From G965267335 sp965267335 (GTDB lineage Bacteria > Bacteroidota > Bacteroidia > Cytophagales > JAAEPT01), in NCBI GenBank assembly GCA_965267335.1, contig OZ253953.1:2170001-2234000 (forward strand): a stretch of DNA of 64,000 bases. The letters run 5' to 3'. A program made the translations under genes and the position numbers. Shown piece after piece: positions 1 through 9,300 of this stretch (position 1 is its first letter; each line of letters starts with the position of its first letter). The notes beneath the pieces were generated by a model. The model worked only from the letters and a program-made list of their open reading frames with translations, ran no database searches and was not told where the DNA came from.

Positions 1-736
1 CGTCATCATTTTTTGTTGCAAAAGCTGCTCCAGCTGTATAGCCATCATTGTACCCGGCTGTATGACCGGAGTCAAAGTTCGCGTCTCCACCTCCAAAAAA
101 GTTTACAAAGTATTGATCACGATAATGGCGTAGATAGGCAAAGTAAAGATCGTAGTCAAGGGTGGAGTACGTATCGGCATAACCATCAGCAAAACCATAA
201 TCATGGCCGTAGGCATAGCCTATATCATACCCAGTGAGACTTCCTGCAGTGGTGGCATCGGAGGCCCCATAATAGTCTCCCATTTGATTGCAGTATGAAA
301 AATTAGACGTGTCTGCGATCTGAGGGTTAGCCAATTCCCAGTATGTAAGGTTCAGCTGCTCACCTTCCTGCTGGGCTGCCATAATAACGTCCGTTAGCCC
401 CTTATCAAATGCTACAGATGCTCTGTCAGCACCGACTTCCCAACTATTTGTGGCAAGTCCGGTATTGAAGAATGTATTCCATGTGGAAATTAATGCATAA
501 AGCGAATCGTGAAATATTCCACTCGGCTCAAAATAAATCTTTTCAGATTGGGCGTATGTTGTTATGGTGGTATCGTAAGTCAAGCCTTCGTCTTTGTATT
601 GATGTATGAGTACATTTTTTAGTTCCCATGTACCTATATAAGGGGCCATCGGGCTAATACCCTCCTCCTTATTACAAGAATTTGTAAGAAAAATTATGAA
701 AAAGGCGAAAACGGATCGTATGGTTATGTTTTTCAT
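1..736 (-). CDS. Lipoprotein with Gly-aromatic tetrad repeats (3' end outside window)
   Basis: The visible part is 245 residues; the C-terminus runs off the window. It starts with a lipoprotein signal (MKNITIRSVFAFFIIFLTNSC, Cys about residue 21), so it is probably anchored in an envelope membrane. The next part (about 30-160) looks like a small lipocalin-type domain (motif IGTWELKN near the start), as in many Bacteroidota lipoproteins; this is a weak resemblance. From about residue 170 a four-residue periodicity begins, with Gly every fourth position followed by Tyr, His or Phe (GYDIGYAYGHDYGF), and it returns near the window edge (GYNDGYTAG). The ATG lies 7 bp after the TonB receptor stop, so co-transcription is likely. 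I do not recognise the family and do not assign a function. Confidence 0.75.
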   Translation of the reverse strand, partial: MKNITIRSVFAFFIIFLTNSCNKEEGISPMAPYIGTWELKNVLIHQYKDEGLTYDTTITTYAQSEKIYFEPSGIFHDSLYALISTWNTFFNTGLATNSWEVGADRASVAFDKGLTDVIMAAQQEGEQLNLTYWELANPQIADTSNFSYCNQMGDYYGASDATTAGSLTGYDIGYAYGHDYGFADGYADTYSTLDYDLYFAYLRHYRDQYFVNFFGGGDANFDSGHTAGYNDGYTAGAAFATKNDD

Positions 737-743
737 TTTCACG

Positions 744-3110
744 CTAAAGTTTTAAAGTTACTCCACCATCAATTCTTAACGGGTCTTGAGGAGTTAGTGG
801 CATTCCCTCGTCACTGCCGACATAAACATTGTAGTATCTGTTATCGGTTATATTTGATCCTTTAATGAAAATGGATAAGTGCGTTTTGTCCTTATTAATT
901 ATGTTGTACCTGGCGGTCAGATTTAGAACACCGTAACCGGTATTATAGTATTTGTTTCGCAGGGGATCTTCCAGGTTAGAGTAGGTCTCCCCAGTCAACC
1001 TCCCTCGGATTGATAATGAAAATTTAGGGTGCATGATATCGATTCCCCCTTTGAGGGTAGTGTAAGCTTGATAATAGGTGAAACTAAAATATTCACTGAG
1101 GGCATCATCTTCAAAGTCAGCATCATACGTGGAGCCGTCTATAATCGAGAAGGAAGAGTATAGCCTTGCTCTCATTCTCCCAAATTTTTTCAGGTAGTTG
1201 ACTCTCGCGGTTAATCCGAAGATATCCGTTTCTCCAACATTCTGAGAGAATTCAAATTTTGAAGCAGAGAGGTTGCCCGGAGCGCCTGGAAAATTGGGGT
1301 CTGTTGTATAGGCAAATACTTCAATGTTATTATTTATATATGTATTAAAGGTATTTACTGCAAGGGAGAGATTAGGAGTAATAAACCACTGTGCACTAAA
1401 TTCGAGTGAGTTGAGGTCTTCTGGCTCCAGATTGGGATTTGGTAGTCTGAAAAAGTCAGCATAGATATCCATTCCATCATTCAAATAAATTGCTCCTCCC
1501 TGCATAAAAGCTTTGGTGGGAGAGGGGGCAAGAAAAGCTTCTCCGTATAGAAATTTAAAATGAAGCTTTTTATTGGGCTTGAATACTAATCCAAACCGGG
1601 GATTAAGACTTCCTTTAAATCGGGTGTTATAATCATACCTTGTTCCTGCAGTGATTTGCCATTTTTTGGATGGAGCCCATTGAGTCTGGATGTAGCTACC
1701 ATAGTTTTGGTAGTTCAAATAGAAAAAGGGCATCGTAAAAGTTGACTGTGCGTTGAAGGTATCATTGGCCACTTGAGGATCATACCCTGCGGCACCTACG
1801 AAGTACAAATCTTGTTCCTGTGCCGGTTGATCTTTATCAAATGGTACAGTCATCATTCCAGTTCTCGGGAGGGAAGACAACACTTCATAGTTGAATCCGG
1901 CCGTAATCGAAAGGTTATCATTGAAGTCATATTGTAGTTGCTCCTGAAGTTTACTACTCTGTGCATATGAGTAATAGTATCCACGTTGATACCTTGACGC
2001 TGCACTTATAAAATTGCTCTCGGGGTTGATTTCGAAATAACTGTGTCTCAGACTTGACTGAAGGTTCCATTTTTTGTCAAACGAGGTGAAATTATGGGTA
2101 AGGTATATTACATCCTGTGTCATTTCAGCAAAAGCTCCTCTATCATATGTTGTGAACCGTGGTCTCACACCATGTGCAGTACTATGTTTTTCTGCATGTC
2201 GAATGTATCCCACATTAAAATCCTTATAGGTAAGGTCAGCATTGATAAAATAGGATCGCGATGGCATTTCGAATTCCTGACTGACTGGTTCGCCATTAAA
2301 GCTTCCACTTGCGTTTTCTTCAAAATATTGCAGCGTTCTTTCTTCCGGATAGAACGGACTTTCAAGGATGTAACCATCAGGTTGGAGCTTGTCAGTATAC
2401 CAGGCATATTCCCAAGGATAGTATTCATAATATTTGGGTTCTTCGCTGGTATGTAAATGACCGGTTAGAGATACGCTGAGTTTGTCTACCTTGGTACCAG
2501 CACTGAAGGAGGTGTTTTGTGTTGCAAAAGCTCCATAGCTTGAGGTAATATTTACTCCAGTTAGGGATTCTCCTCCCTGGTGATTTTCTGTGATGATGTT
2601 GATGATACCTCCGAAAGCATCAACTCCATAGAGTGCAGAGGCTGGCCCTAGTATAATTTCAACTCTTTTCGCATTAGCTAAAGAAAACTGAGATCCCAGC
2701 GTGTAAAAGTCACCGGTAGCCGGAGTGATTCGAAAGCCATTCATCAGAATAAGTATTTTCTCATTTCCTGAGACACTTCTAAAGCTGAGCATATTTCTGA
2801 ATTCCGGGTTGGAATTCATTTGGAGTTCAACTTCTGGTATATCCTGAAGCAATTCGACCAGGTTTCTATACCCTCTCGTGAGAATCTCTTCCTCTGTCAC
2901 CACATAGGCTGTAGCGGGCGCATCCAAAACACTCTGAGTTTTTTTGGAAGCTGATACCATTCCCACATCCATCATGTCTTCCAGAGAAACATCAAACATT
3001 TCGAATATTTCAGTATTGGTTTTTTCTAAATCCTGGTCTTGCCCCATAGAAAGGGTAAGGGTAAATGCCAATACTAAGGACAGACTATTCCTCAAAATTC
3101 TGGTGGCCAT
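744..3110 (-). CDS. TonB-dependent outer-membrane receptor
   Basis: About 788 residues. Signal peptide (MATRILRNSLSLVLAFTLTLSMGQ). A mature N-terminus of the type FDVSLEDMMDVGMVSASKK leads straight into a plug domain (about 55-165: DAPATAYVVTEEEI, LILMNGFRI, RVEIILGPASALYGVDAFGG). A 22-strand type barrel follows to the C-terminus. There is no carboxypeptidase-like N-terminal extension, so it is not SusC-like; the layout is that of ferric-chelate or cobalamin-type receptors, but the ligand cannot be read from sequence. The open frame extends upstream to a GTG at 3179, but the ATG at 3110 gives a clean signal peptide and is preferred. It lies 83 bp downstream of the SPOR protein gene and 7 bp upstream of the partial lipoprotein gene, probably one operon. 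Confidence 0.9.
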   Translation of the reverse strand: MATRILRNSLSLVLAFTLTLSMGQDQDLEKTNTEIFEMFDVSLEDMMDVGMVSASKKTQSVLDAPATAYVVTEEEILTRGYRNLVELLQDIPEVELQMNSNPEFRNMLSFRSVSGNEKILILMNGFRITPATGDFYTLGSQFSLANAKRVEIILGPASALYGVDAFGGIINIITENHQGGESLTGVNITSSYGAFATQNTSFSAGTKVDKLSVSLTGHLHTSEEPKYYEYYPWEYAWYTDKLQPDGYILESPFYPEERTLQYFEENASGSFNGEPVSQEFEMPSRSYFINADLTYKDFNVGYIRHAEKHSTAHGVRPRFTTYDRGAFAEMTQDVIYLTHNFTSFDKKWNLQSSLRHSYFEINPESNFISAASRYQRGYYYSYAQSSKLQEQLQYDFNDNLSITAGFNYEVLSSLPRTGMMTVPFDKDQPAQEQDLYFVGAAGYDPQVANDTFNAQSTFTMPFFYLNYQNYGSYIQTQWAPSKKWQITAGTRYDYNTRFKGSLNPRFGLVFKPNKKLHFKFLYGEAFLAPSPTKAFMQGGAIYLNDGMDIYADFFRLPNPNLEPEDLNSLEFSAQWFITPNLSLAVNTFNTYINNNIEVFAYTTDPNFPGAPGNLSASKFEFSQNVGETDIFGLTARVNYLKKFGRMRARLYSSFSIIDGSTYDADFEDDALSEYFSFTYYQAYTTLKGGIDIMHPKFSLSIRGRLTGETYSNLEDPLRNKYYNTGYGVLNLTARYNIINKDKTHLSIFIKGSNITDNRYYNVYVGSDEGMPLTPQDPLRIDGGVTLKL

Positions 3111-3193
3111 GGGGTTGTTGCTGTTTGGGTTCTGTAATAAGACCTTAATATAAAAAAGGAGGTTGCAAATTGATAGCACCGGTCCGTATTAAT

Positions 3194-4624
3194 TTACTTT
3201 TTGAGTATCCAGGCTCCGGGTTCAATGTTATTTTTGGCCCGTGAAAGGTTGGCCTGTGCCGCGGCTCTGCTATTATAGTTGGCACAACTTACTTTTTGGA
3301 CCGCAGCTCCTTTGTTTACGATATAGGGCTTGAATCCTTTGTCTATGCATTTTTGTAGCATCCGTTGAACATTTTCGGGATCACTAAATGCCCCAACAAT
3401 AATATGGTAAGGACCCTGAGCTTCTTGTGTCTCGATAACTTCAGTTTCTACTTCGATAGTCTCTGTTTCTTCCTGGCGTTCTTCAGGCTCCTGGACCGGT
3501 GTAATTTCTTCCGGAGCCTCTGTTTCGGGTACTTCTGTACTTGCTAGCACCGGAGGTGTCCATTTTTTCTGATTGAAAATCATAATGCTTCCGGAATAGC
3601 ATGCGACCCAAACATCGCTGGTTTTGGGGTCATAGGTAATTCCGATAGGGTGGTGGTCTGTATTTACAGTTTGAACCGTTTTCATGTTTTCGGCAGAAAT
3701 ATGGCTCATGGTGTTGGAGTGGTAATTTACTACAAAAATATCTTTGTCATCATCAGAGAGAACCATACTCCGTGGGGTTTTTTGTGTTCGTGCCGTGGCC
3801 ACTATTTGCTTACTAAGCACATCGATTTTCCTTATTTTATTCTCGGAATTGATAGAAGCATACAGGAATTCACTTTTTGAATCCATACATAAATGTCTCG
3901 GTTTTTTTCCTACATTTTCTATCCAACTGACTTTGTATGATTCCAGGTCAATTACAGCGATCCGGGTTTCGCCCATGATGGCGACATAGGCCGTTTTCGA
4001 CTTATTGTCAATGACTATTCCTCTAGGGTACTTACCTAATTTAATTCTTTTGACTTCCTTGAGCCATGTGGTACTGATGATACTAAGGTCACCGCTGCAC
4101 CAATTTGATACCAGGACTAATTTGTTGTTAGGGCTCACTGCAATGTACTTCGGAATAGCCCCAACCTTAATGGCCGCCTCTAAATCATAGTTTTCTGTAT
4201 TGATCATATACACAAAACTACTATCGTATGAGTCACTGATTCGACAGCCATCGGTTCCGGGGTTTTCAAAACCATCTCCGTACATCTGATAGTTTGAAAC
4301 CCAGGCGTATTTACCCTTATGACTAAATGCTGCTTCTACCGGACTCCCCTGAAATACTCCTTTGTAGTTCTTGTGTCCGCAATAAGATAGGTCAATATCA
4401 TCATCAAGGGTTTTTACTAACTCATAGTTACGGTCGTAAATCGTGATTTTGTGCTTGTACATCATGTTCTGAGCAAAGAATAACCCGTTGCCAGAGTGTA
4501 CAATAGATTTTGGTGAAATCTGGCCTTTTATAGTTTTTCCGAGCTTCAGATAGGTGCTATCCTGAGCAAAAGAGTCGTGAAGTAGAAATGGAAGTAGTAA
4601 AATTAATGTGCGTATCTGACTCAA
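3194..4624 (-). CDS. YVTN-type beta-propeller protein with C-terminal SPOR domain
   Basis: About 476 residues from the proposed TTG start. A signal peptide ends at HDSFAQ. Residues about 30-350 form a YncE/YVTN-like beta-propeller with blades such as KYIAVSPNNKLVLVSN, RGIVIDNKSKTAYVA and RSMVLSDDDKDIFVVN. A Pro/Glu-rich acidic linker (about 365-405) leads to a C-terminal SPOR domain (YHIIVGAF...W), a fold that binds denuded peptidoglycan glycans. Start choice: the next upstream starts (TTG 4717, ATG 4708) would overlap the preceding gene by 70-80 bp and put a charged stretch before the signal peptide; TTG at 4624 begins 13 bp after the preceding stop. The role is inferred to be a periplasmic, cell-wall-associated partner of the upstream PorE-like lipoprotein. 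Confidence 0.8.
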   Translation of the reverse strand: MSQIRTLILLLPFLLHDSFAQDSTYLKLGKTIKGQISPKSIVHSGNGLFFAQNMMYKHKITIYDRNYELVKTLDDDIDLSYCGHKNYKGVFQGSPVEAAFSHKGKYAWVSNYQMYGDGFENPGTDGCRISDSYDSSFVYMINTENYDLEAAIKVGAIPKYIAVSPNNKLVLVSNWCSGDLSIISTTWLKEVKRIKLGKYPRGIVIDNKSKTAYVAIMGETRIAVIDLESYKVSWIENVGKKPRHLCMDSKSEFLYASINSENKIRKIDVLSKQIVATARTQKTPRSMVLSDDDKDIFVVNYHSNTMSHISAENMKTVQTVNTDHHPIGITYDPKTSDVWVACYSGSIMIFNQKKWTPPVLASTEVPETEAPEEITPVQEPEERQEETETIEVETEVIETQEAQGPYHIIVGAFSDPENVQRMLQKCIDKGFKPYIVNKGAAVQKVSCANYNSRAAAQANLSRAKNNIEPGAWILKK

Positions 4625-4637
4625 GGATATGTGTGAC

Positions 4638-6263
4638 TCAATCGTCTTTTTGACTAATAGGACACAATATAATATCCTGTTTCCGTTCTTCGAAGTCTTC
4701 AAGACCATAATTGTCAATAGAATGGCTACAGTCCTCGTAACCCTCAGCCTCTATAGTGATATCATAATTCTTATCCTCGGTAAAAACTACAAGATATTTG
4801 CCGGTCTTAGCATTGGAGTTGTATATGCCGATGAGTTCATTGGTTTCCTTATCTCTGACTCGAATACTTGCAGGGACAGGCTTTCTTGTGACTGAGTCTA
4901 ACACGAACCCCTTTAGAACTAATAACTTGTGACGGTCTTTTTTGATGGTAGCATAGTATATGTCTTTGTCGCCATGTCCTTCTTCTCGAACAGATGAGAA
5001 GTAAATTCGGGTTCCGTCAGCAGAAAGGGTAAAATGTATGTCGTCATGCGCTGTGTTTATTGGATAACCAATGTTTTTTGGTTCGGACCATTGACCGGTC
5101 TCATCGTCTAATTCAGAGAAGAAAATATCATATCCTCCCATTGTATGATGACCATCGGACGAAAAGTATAGGGTCTTACCGTCCGGATGGATGAAGGGAG
5201 AATCTTCATCATGCCCGGTATTAATATTCACTCCCAGGTTCATAGGTTCGGCCCATTCACCGTTAGGTAATTTTTTAACAGAAAAAATATCAGTACCTCC
5301 GATACTTTCCTTTCGGTTGCTCGAGAAATAGATCATATTACCATCTGCTGACATACTGGCTCCTGATTCCCAGAATGGGGAGTTGATGTGGCCTGGAAGA
5401 AGTTCGGGGGTTGTAAAGGAGTCTCCAACCAATTTACTTAGGTAGAGGTCACCTGAGTTTCTTGCAAGGAAGTGGTCCTTGTTGTAATGATAGAGTAGCA
5501 AGCTATGGCCGTCTGGTGATAATGAAACCGATGCATCTTGTCCCGGTGTATTTATGCTAAGTTTACTAGCCGGTCCCCAATTCCCGTCTTCGTCCTTGTG
5601 TGAGATATAGATGTCTTCATTGAAGGTATGGTCTTGTTTATCCAGATGGCCACCAGTGGTGTTCGGTCTTTCTGAGGTGAAAATAATTGTCTGCTCATCG
5701 GCAGTCAATACTGGGGCATAATCAGAGTATTCTGTATTAATAGGTGCATCTAAGCGATATATGTGAATGTCGAGTTTATTTTCTATCAAACCAGTACCAA
5801 CCTCGCACATTTGTATCTGCCGATTGATCTCGTTGATTAGTTTGTAGTTTTTTTGCAGTCCCTTTTTTGTGTAGAGATGTGCTCTATATACTTCGTATTC
5901 GTGCTTGGCTTTATCGAAGAAGTGGTTCATGTGGTACGCAGCTGCAGCGTAGTAATGCAGATCAGCAGGATAATTTTCCGGTGTTTCCAGGCATCTGGTA
6001 AGATAGGGAAGGGCTTCATCATGTTCCAACTGAACGTAGCATATTCCAATGTGATAAATGTTATCAGGGGTGTTGGGTTCCAGTGAATCCAGTTCAAGGA
6101 AAATATTTAACGCATCGAAGTATCTGCCATCATAATACAGATCTTTGGCCTTGAGTTTTTTATGTGCGATATCAATTTGAGCCTTATGGTCAATATTTTT
6201 ACCTGTCTTACAGGAAGACAAAATTGTGCAGGCGAATAGCAGGCTAAAAATAGATTTAAGCAT
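4638..6263 (-). CDS. PorE-like lipoprotein: TPR, PD40 propeller, carboxypeptidase-regulatory domain; no OmpA domain
   Basis: 541 residues. Lipobox LSSC (Cys about residue 18). TPR-like helices about 25-150, then a PD40/WD40-like propeller about 165-435 with repeated blades (SLSPDGHSLLLYH, SMSADGNMIYFSSNR, FIHPDGKTLYFSSDG, TLSADGTRIYFSS). A carboxypeptidase-regulatory-like domain (about 445-520: GFVLDSVTRKPVPASI) ends the protein at a short tail. In P. gingivalis PorE and related proteins the same order is followed by an OmpA-type peptidoglycan-binding domain, absent here. The next gene, 13 bp downstream, supplies a SPOR domain instead. The ATG at 6263 is used; a TTG three codons earlier is unlikely. 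A TAnnTTTG-like box (TATTTTTG, 6336-6343) precedes it. Link to T9SS or gliding is inference from architecture and context. Confidence 0.82.
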   Translation of the reverse strand: MLKSIFSLLFACTILSSCKTGKNIDHKAQIDIAHKKLKAKDLYYDGRYFDALNIFLELDSLEPNTPDNIYHIGICYVQLEHDEALPYLTRCLETPENYPADLHYYAAAAYHMNHFFDKAKHEYEVYRAHLYTKKGLQKNYKLINEINRQIQMCEVGTGLIENKLDIHIYRLDAPINTEYSDYAPVLTADEQTIIFTSERPNTTGGHLDKQDHTFNEDIYISHKDEDGNWGPASKLSINTPGQDASVSLSPDGHSLLLYHYNKDHFLARNSGDLYLSKLVGDSFTTPELLPGHINSPFWESGASMSADGNMIYFSSNRKESIGGTDIFSVKKLPNGEWAEPMNLGVNINTGHDEDSPFIHPDGKTLYFSSDGHHTMGGYDIFFSELDDETGQWSEPKNIGYPINTAHDDIHFTLSADGTRIYFSSVREEGHGDKDIYYATIKKDRHKLLVLKGFVLDSVTRKPVPASIRVRDKETNELIGIYNSNAKTGKYLVVFTEDKNYDITIEAEGYEDCSHSIDNYGLEDFEERKQDIILCPISQKDD

Positions 6264-6343
6264 TTGTATCAATTTGACCCAGACACGAATTTAATAAAAT
6301 TCAACCGAAATAGTATTTGGTCGGGGTGAAGACCTCAAAAATA

Positions 6344-9300
6344 TTATCTAATAATTGTTACGGTTCCCTCTTGTTCGTACGGTCCTCTATATTGATCTGT
6401 AAGACCTTCATAAGTAGCTCTCCACTGATAAACACCTGGTGGCATATCCTTACCATTGAAATCACCTCTCCACTCGTTGTTTTCATCATTTGAATAGAAG
6501 ATTATCTCACCCCAGCGGTTGTAAATCCAAATCTGGAAGTTGGTGAAATCAGTTCCGAATACCTCCAGAGTATTTCCTTGTGCAGCTCCTGGAGAGAGTG
6601 CTGTTGGAATGTAAACCTGAGGAGGGCATATGTCTGTCACGATTATACTGTCTTCAACTGCACAACCATTGGCATCGTAAACGTAGAAATTGAATGTTCC
6701 AGCTGAGTCAACGAATTCAAACTGCGATGAGGCACCTGAATGTAGCCACAGGTAGGTTGTACCCGGACCTGCATCGAGTTCCACGCTGCCATCCGAATTA
6801 GCACAGAATGTAACAGAACCCTCATTAATGGCTGTTGGTTGAGTCACCTGAGTAGTATCAAAAACACTACAACCAAGGTAAGTGTATCCAATTGAATAGG
6901 AGCCGACAGTCGTAATTTGGTCTGAAAGCAGTACTGTACTATCAGCATTAGCAATGAAAGTATTGTTGCCATACCATTGGAACGAACCAAATGCAGGTAT
7001 TGCCGAAGGGTTGGCATCAATTTCTAATGAGTCACTAAAGCAATAAGGCGGATTAAGGTTAAATGATGGAGGGTCGATAACGAAAATATCAACTGTATCT
7101 CCTTGCTGACAACCATCAATATCCGTGGCCACATGTACAAATGAAGTATCCGAGTTTGCAGTAATAGTCATGATAGGACTGGAGGATACGGTCATTCCAG
7201 TTGTTGTGTACCACTCATAGCTTACATTCGGAAATATCTGTCCAATAATAGTAGTAGTTCCGTTACGGCATATTGTCTGGTCTGCTCCTGCATTGGCTAC
7301 AGGTAAGTTTTTGACCAAGACAACGTACTCATCGGTTTCCGCATTACAGGTTCCATTACCGGTGGAGGTAAGTGTAAGTATTGCGAATCCACTGGAAATA
7401 TCATCTGAAGCAGGATCATAATTTCCTGTTAGGTCGCTGGTGTTGGTAGTAAACTGACCCGATCCACTACTTGACCAAACACCACCAGTAGCGTTCATTA
7501 CACTACCATCGAGTTGAGTAACCGTGCCTATGTCTGTACAAGGGTTCAGCACATTTGCATTAACGATTGGTGCCGGGTCAATAGTAATATTCATTGTATC
7601 AGAATATGCCTGACAACGTCCGTTACCCGTTGTGGTTAATATCAGTCTGGCAGAACCTGCATTTATTTCGGCAGGTGATGGTCTGTAGGTGGCATTCAAA
7701 TCATTTGACCCAGGTGTGAACGTACCATTGCCTCCGCTCCAACTCCCGCCACTGGCAACAGTTATAGTACCTGTTAGATTTACATCTTGATTATTTGCGC
7801 ATGACGTTCTGTCTGCCCCGGCATTTACGGTTGGGGCAGGGGTTATTGTGACTACTGCATTATCATTTACAGCATTACAACTACCATTGTTTGTGGTGGT
7901 CAGTATAAAATTCACTGCTCCGGCAGAAATGTCAGCGGCAGATGGCATATATGTTGGGGTGAGGCTTGATGAATCCGAGAAGGTTCCGCTTCCTGATGTA
8001 GTCCATACAGAACCTCCTGCGACAGTTCGTGAGCCAGTTAATGAGACACTTGATTCATCCGCACAAATAGACTTATCAATCCCTGCATTCACCGTTGGAA
8101 TCGGTGTAATAGTAATGGTCATATTGTCCCATACCGGATTACAAGTTCCGTTTCCATCAGAAGTTACGGTCAGTCCTACAAGACCGTTGCTAATATCATT
8201 TGGCCCAGGAGTATATTGAGCACTGGTGTCACCACTGTGTGGAGCAAAGGTTCCATCTCCACTGGTTGTCCATATTCCTCCTGTCGCTACCGTTACTGTT
8301 GCACCTAATTGGGCGTAAGAAGAGTCTGCACAAATGATCTGGTTAACACCGGCATCAATTGTTGGAGCGGGAGTAATCGTGATTCTCATCGTATCTGTTT
8401 CCGAGTTGCAAATACCATTACCTGTTGTGGTCAATGTGATTAGTACCAGTCCTGATGCAGAGTCTGCTGATGATAGTGTGTATGTAGTACTTAGGTTGGT
8501 GCTGTCGCTAAATGTTCCGGAACCAAGAGTTCTCCAAATACCTCCAGTTGCGATGGTAATAAAGCCTTGGAGGTCGACCGAGTTTTTATCTGCACAGATG
8601 GTTTGATCAAGTCCTGCATTTACAGTTGCAACTGGTGCGGGTTCAATGGTAATGGCCATTACATCACTCACGGCATTACACGAACCATTGCCGGTCGAGG
8701 TTAGAACAAGCGTTACTCCACCATTGGAAGCATCAGCAGCTGTATGGTTATAGGAAGCGTTTACATCAGTGCTATCAGGAGAGAAAAGTCCTGTGCCGGT
8801 AGTTGTCCAGACACCTCCAGTGGCATTAAGTACGCTTCCACCTAAAGGAGACGGACTGTTATTCGCACATATAACCCTGTTTGGACCAGCGTCAACAACA
8901 GGCACATTTTGTGTAACAAGGGTCATACTATCCACAACAAAATTACAAGTGCCATTATCAACTGAGAGGACATACAAGGTTACCGAACCGGAATTAATGT
9001 CAGATTGAGTAGCATTGTAAGTTGGGCTTAACCCAAATGCAGAAGGTGAAAACGATCCTGATCCTGAGGTGATCCAAAAAGCATCAGTGGCAACCGTTAC
9101 AGTTGCATTTAAATAGGCTTCGGGATTATCACCACAAATAGTGTCATTTGGCCCTGCATCGATGGTCGGGGCAGGAGTAATGGTGACCTGCATGGTGTCC
9201 ACATCAGCCTGACAAGAGCCATTACCAGTTGTGGTCAGGTAAAAGTTTATTAGAGTATCTGCCTGGTCAGCTGCAGTAAGACCGTACTTTCCTTTTAATG

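Noticed and set aside
2094..2456. Overlapping plus- and minus-frame ORFs inside the TonB receptor gene
   Set aside because: The receptor frame has continuous plug and barrel motifs; the alternatives have no recognisable features.
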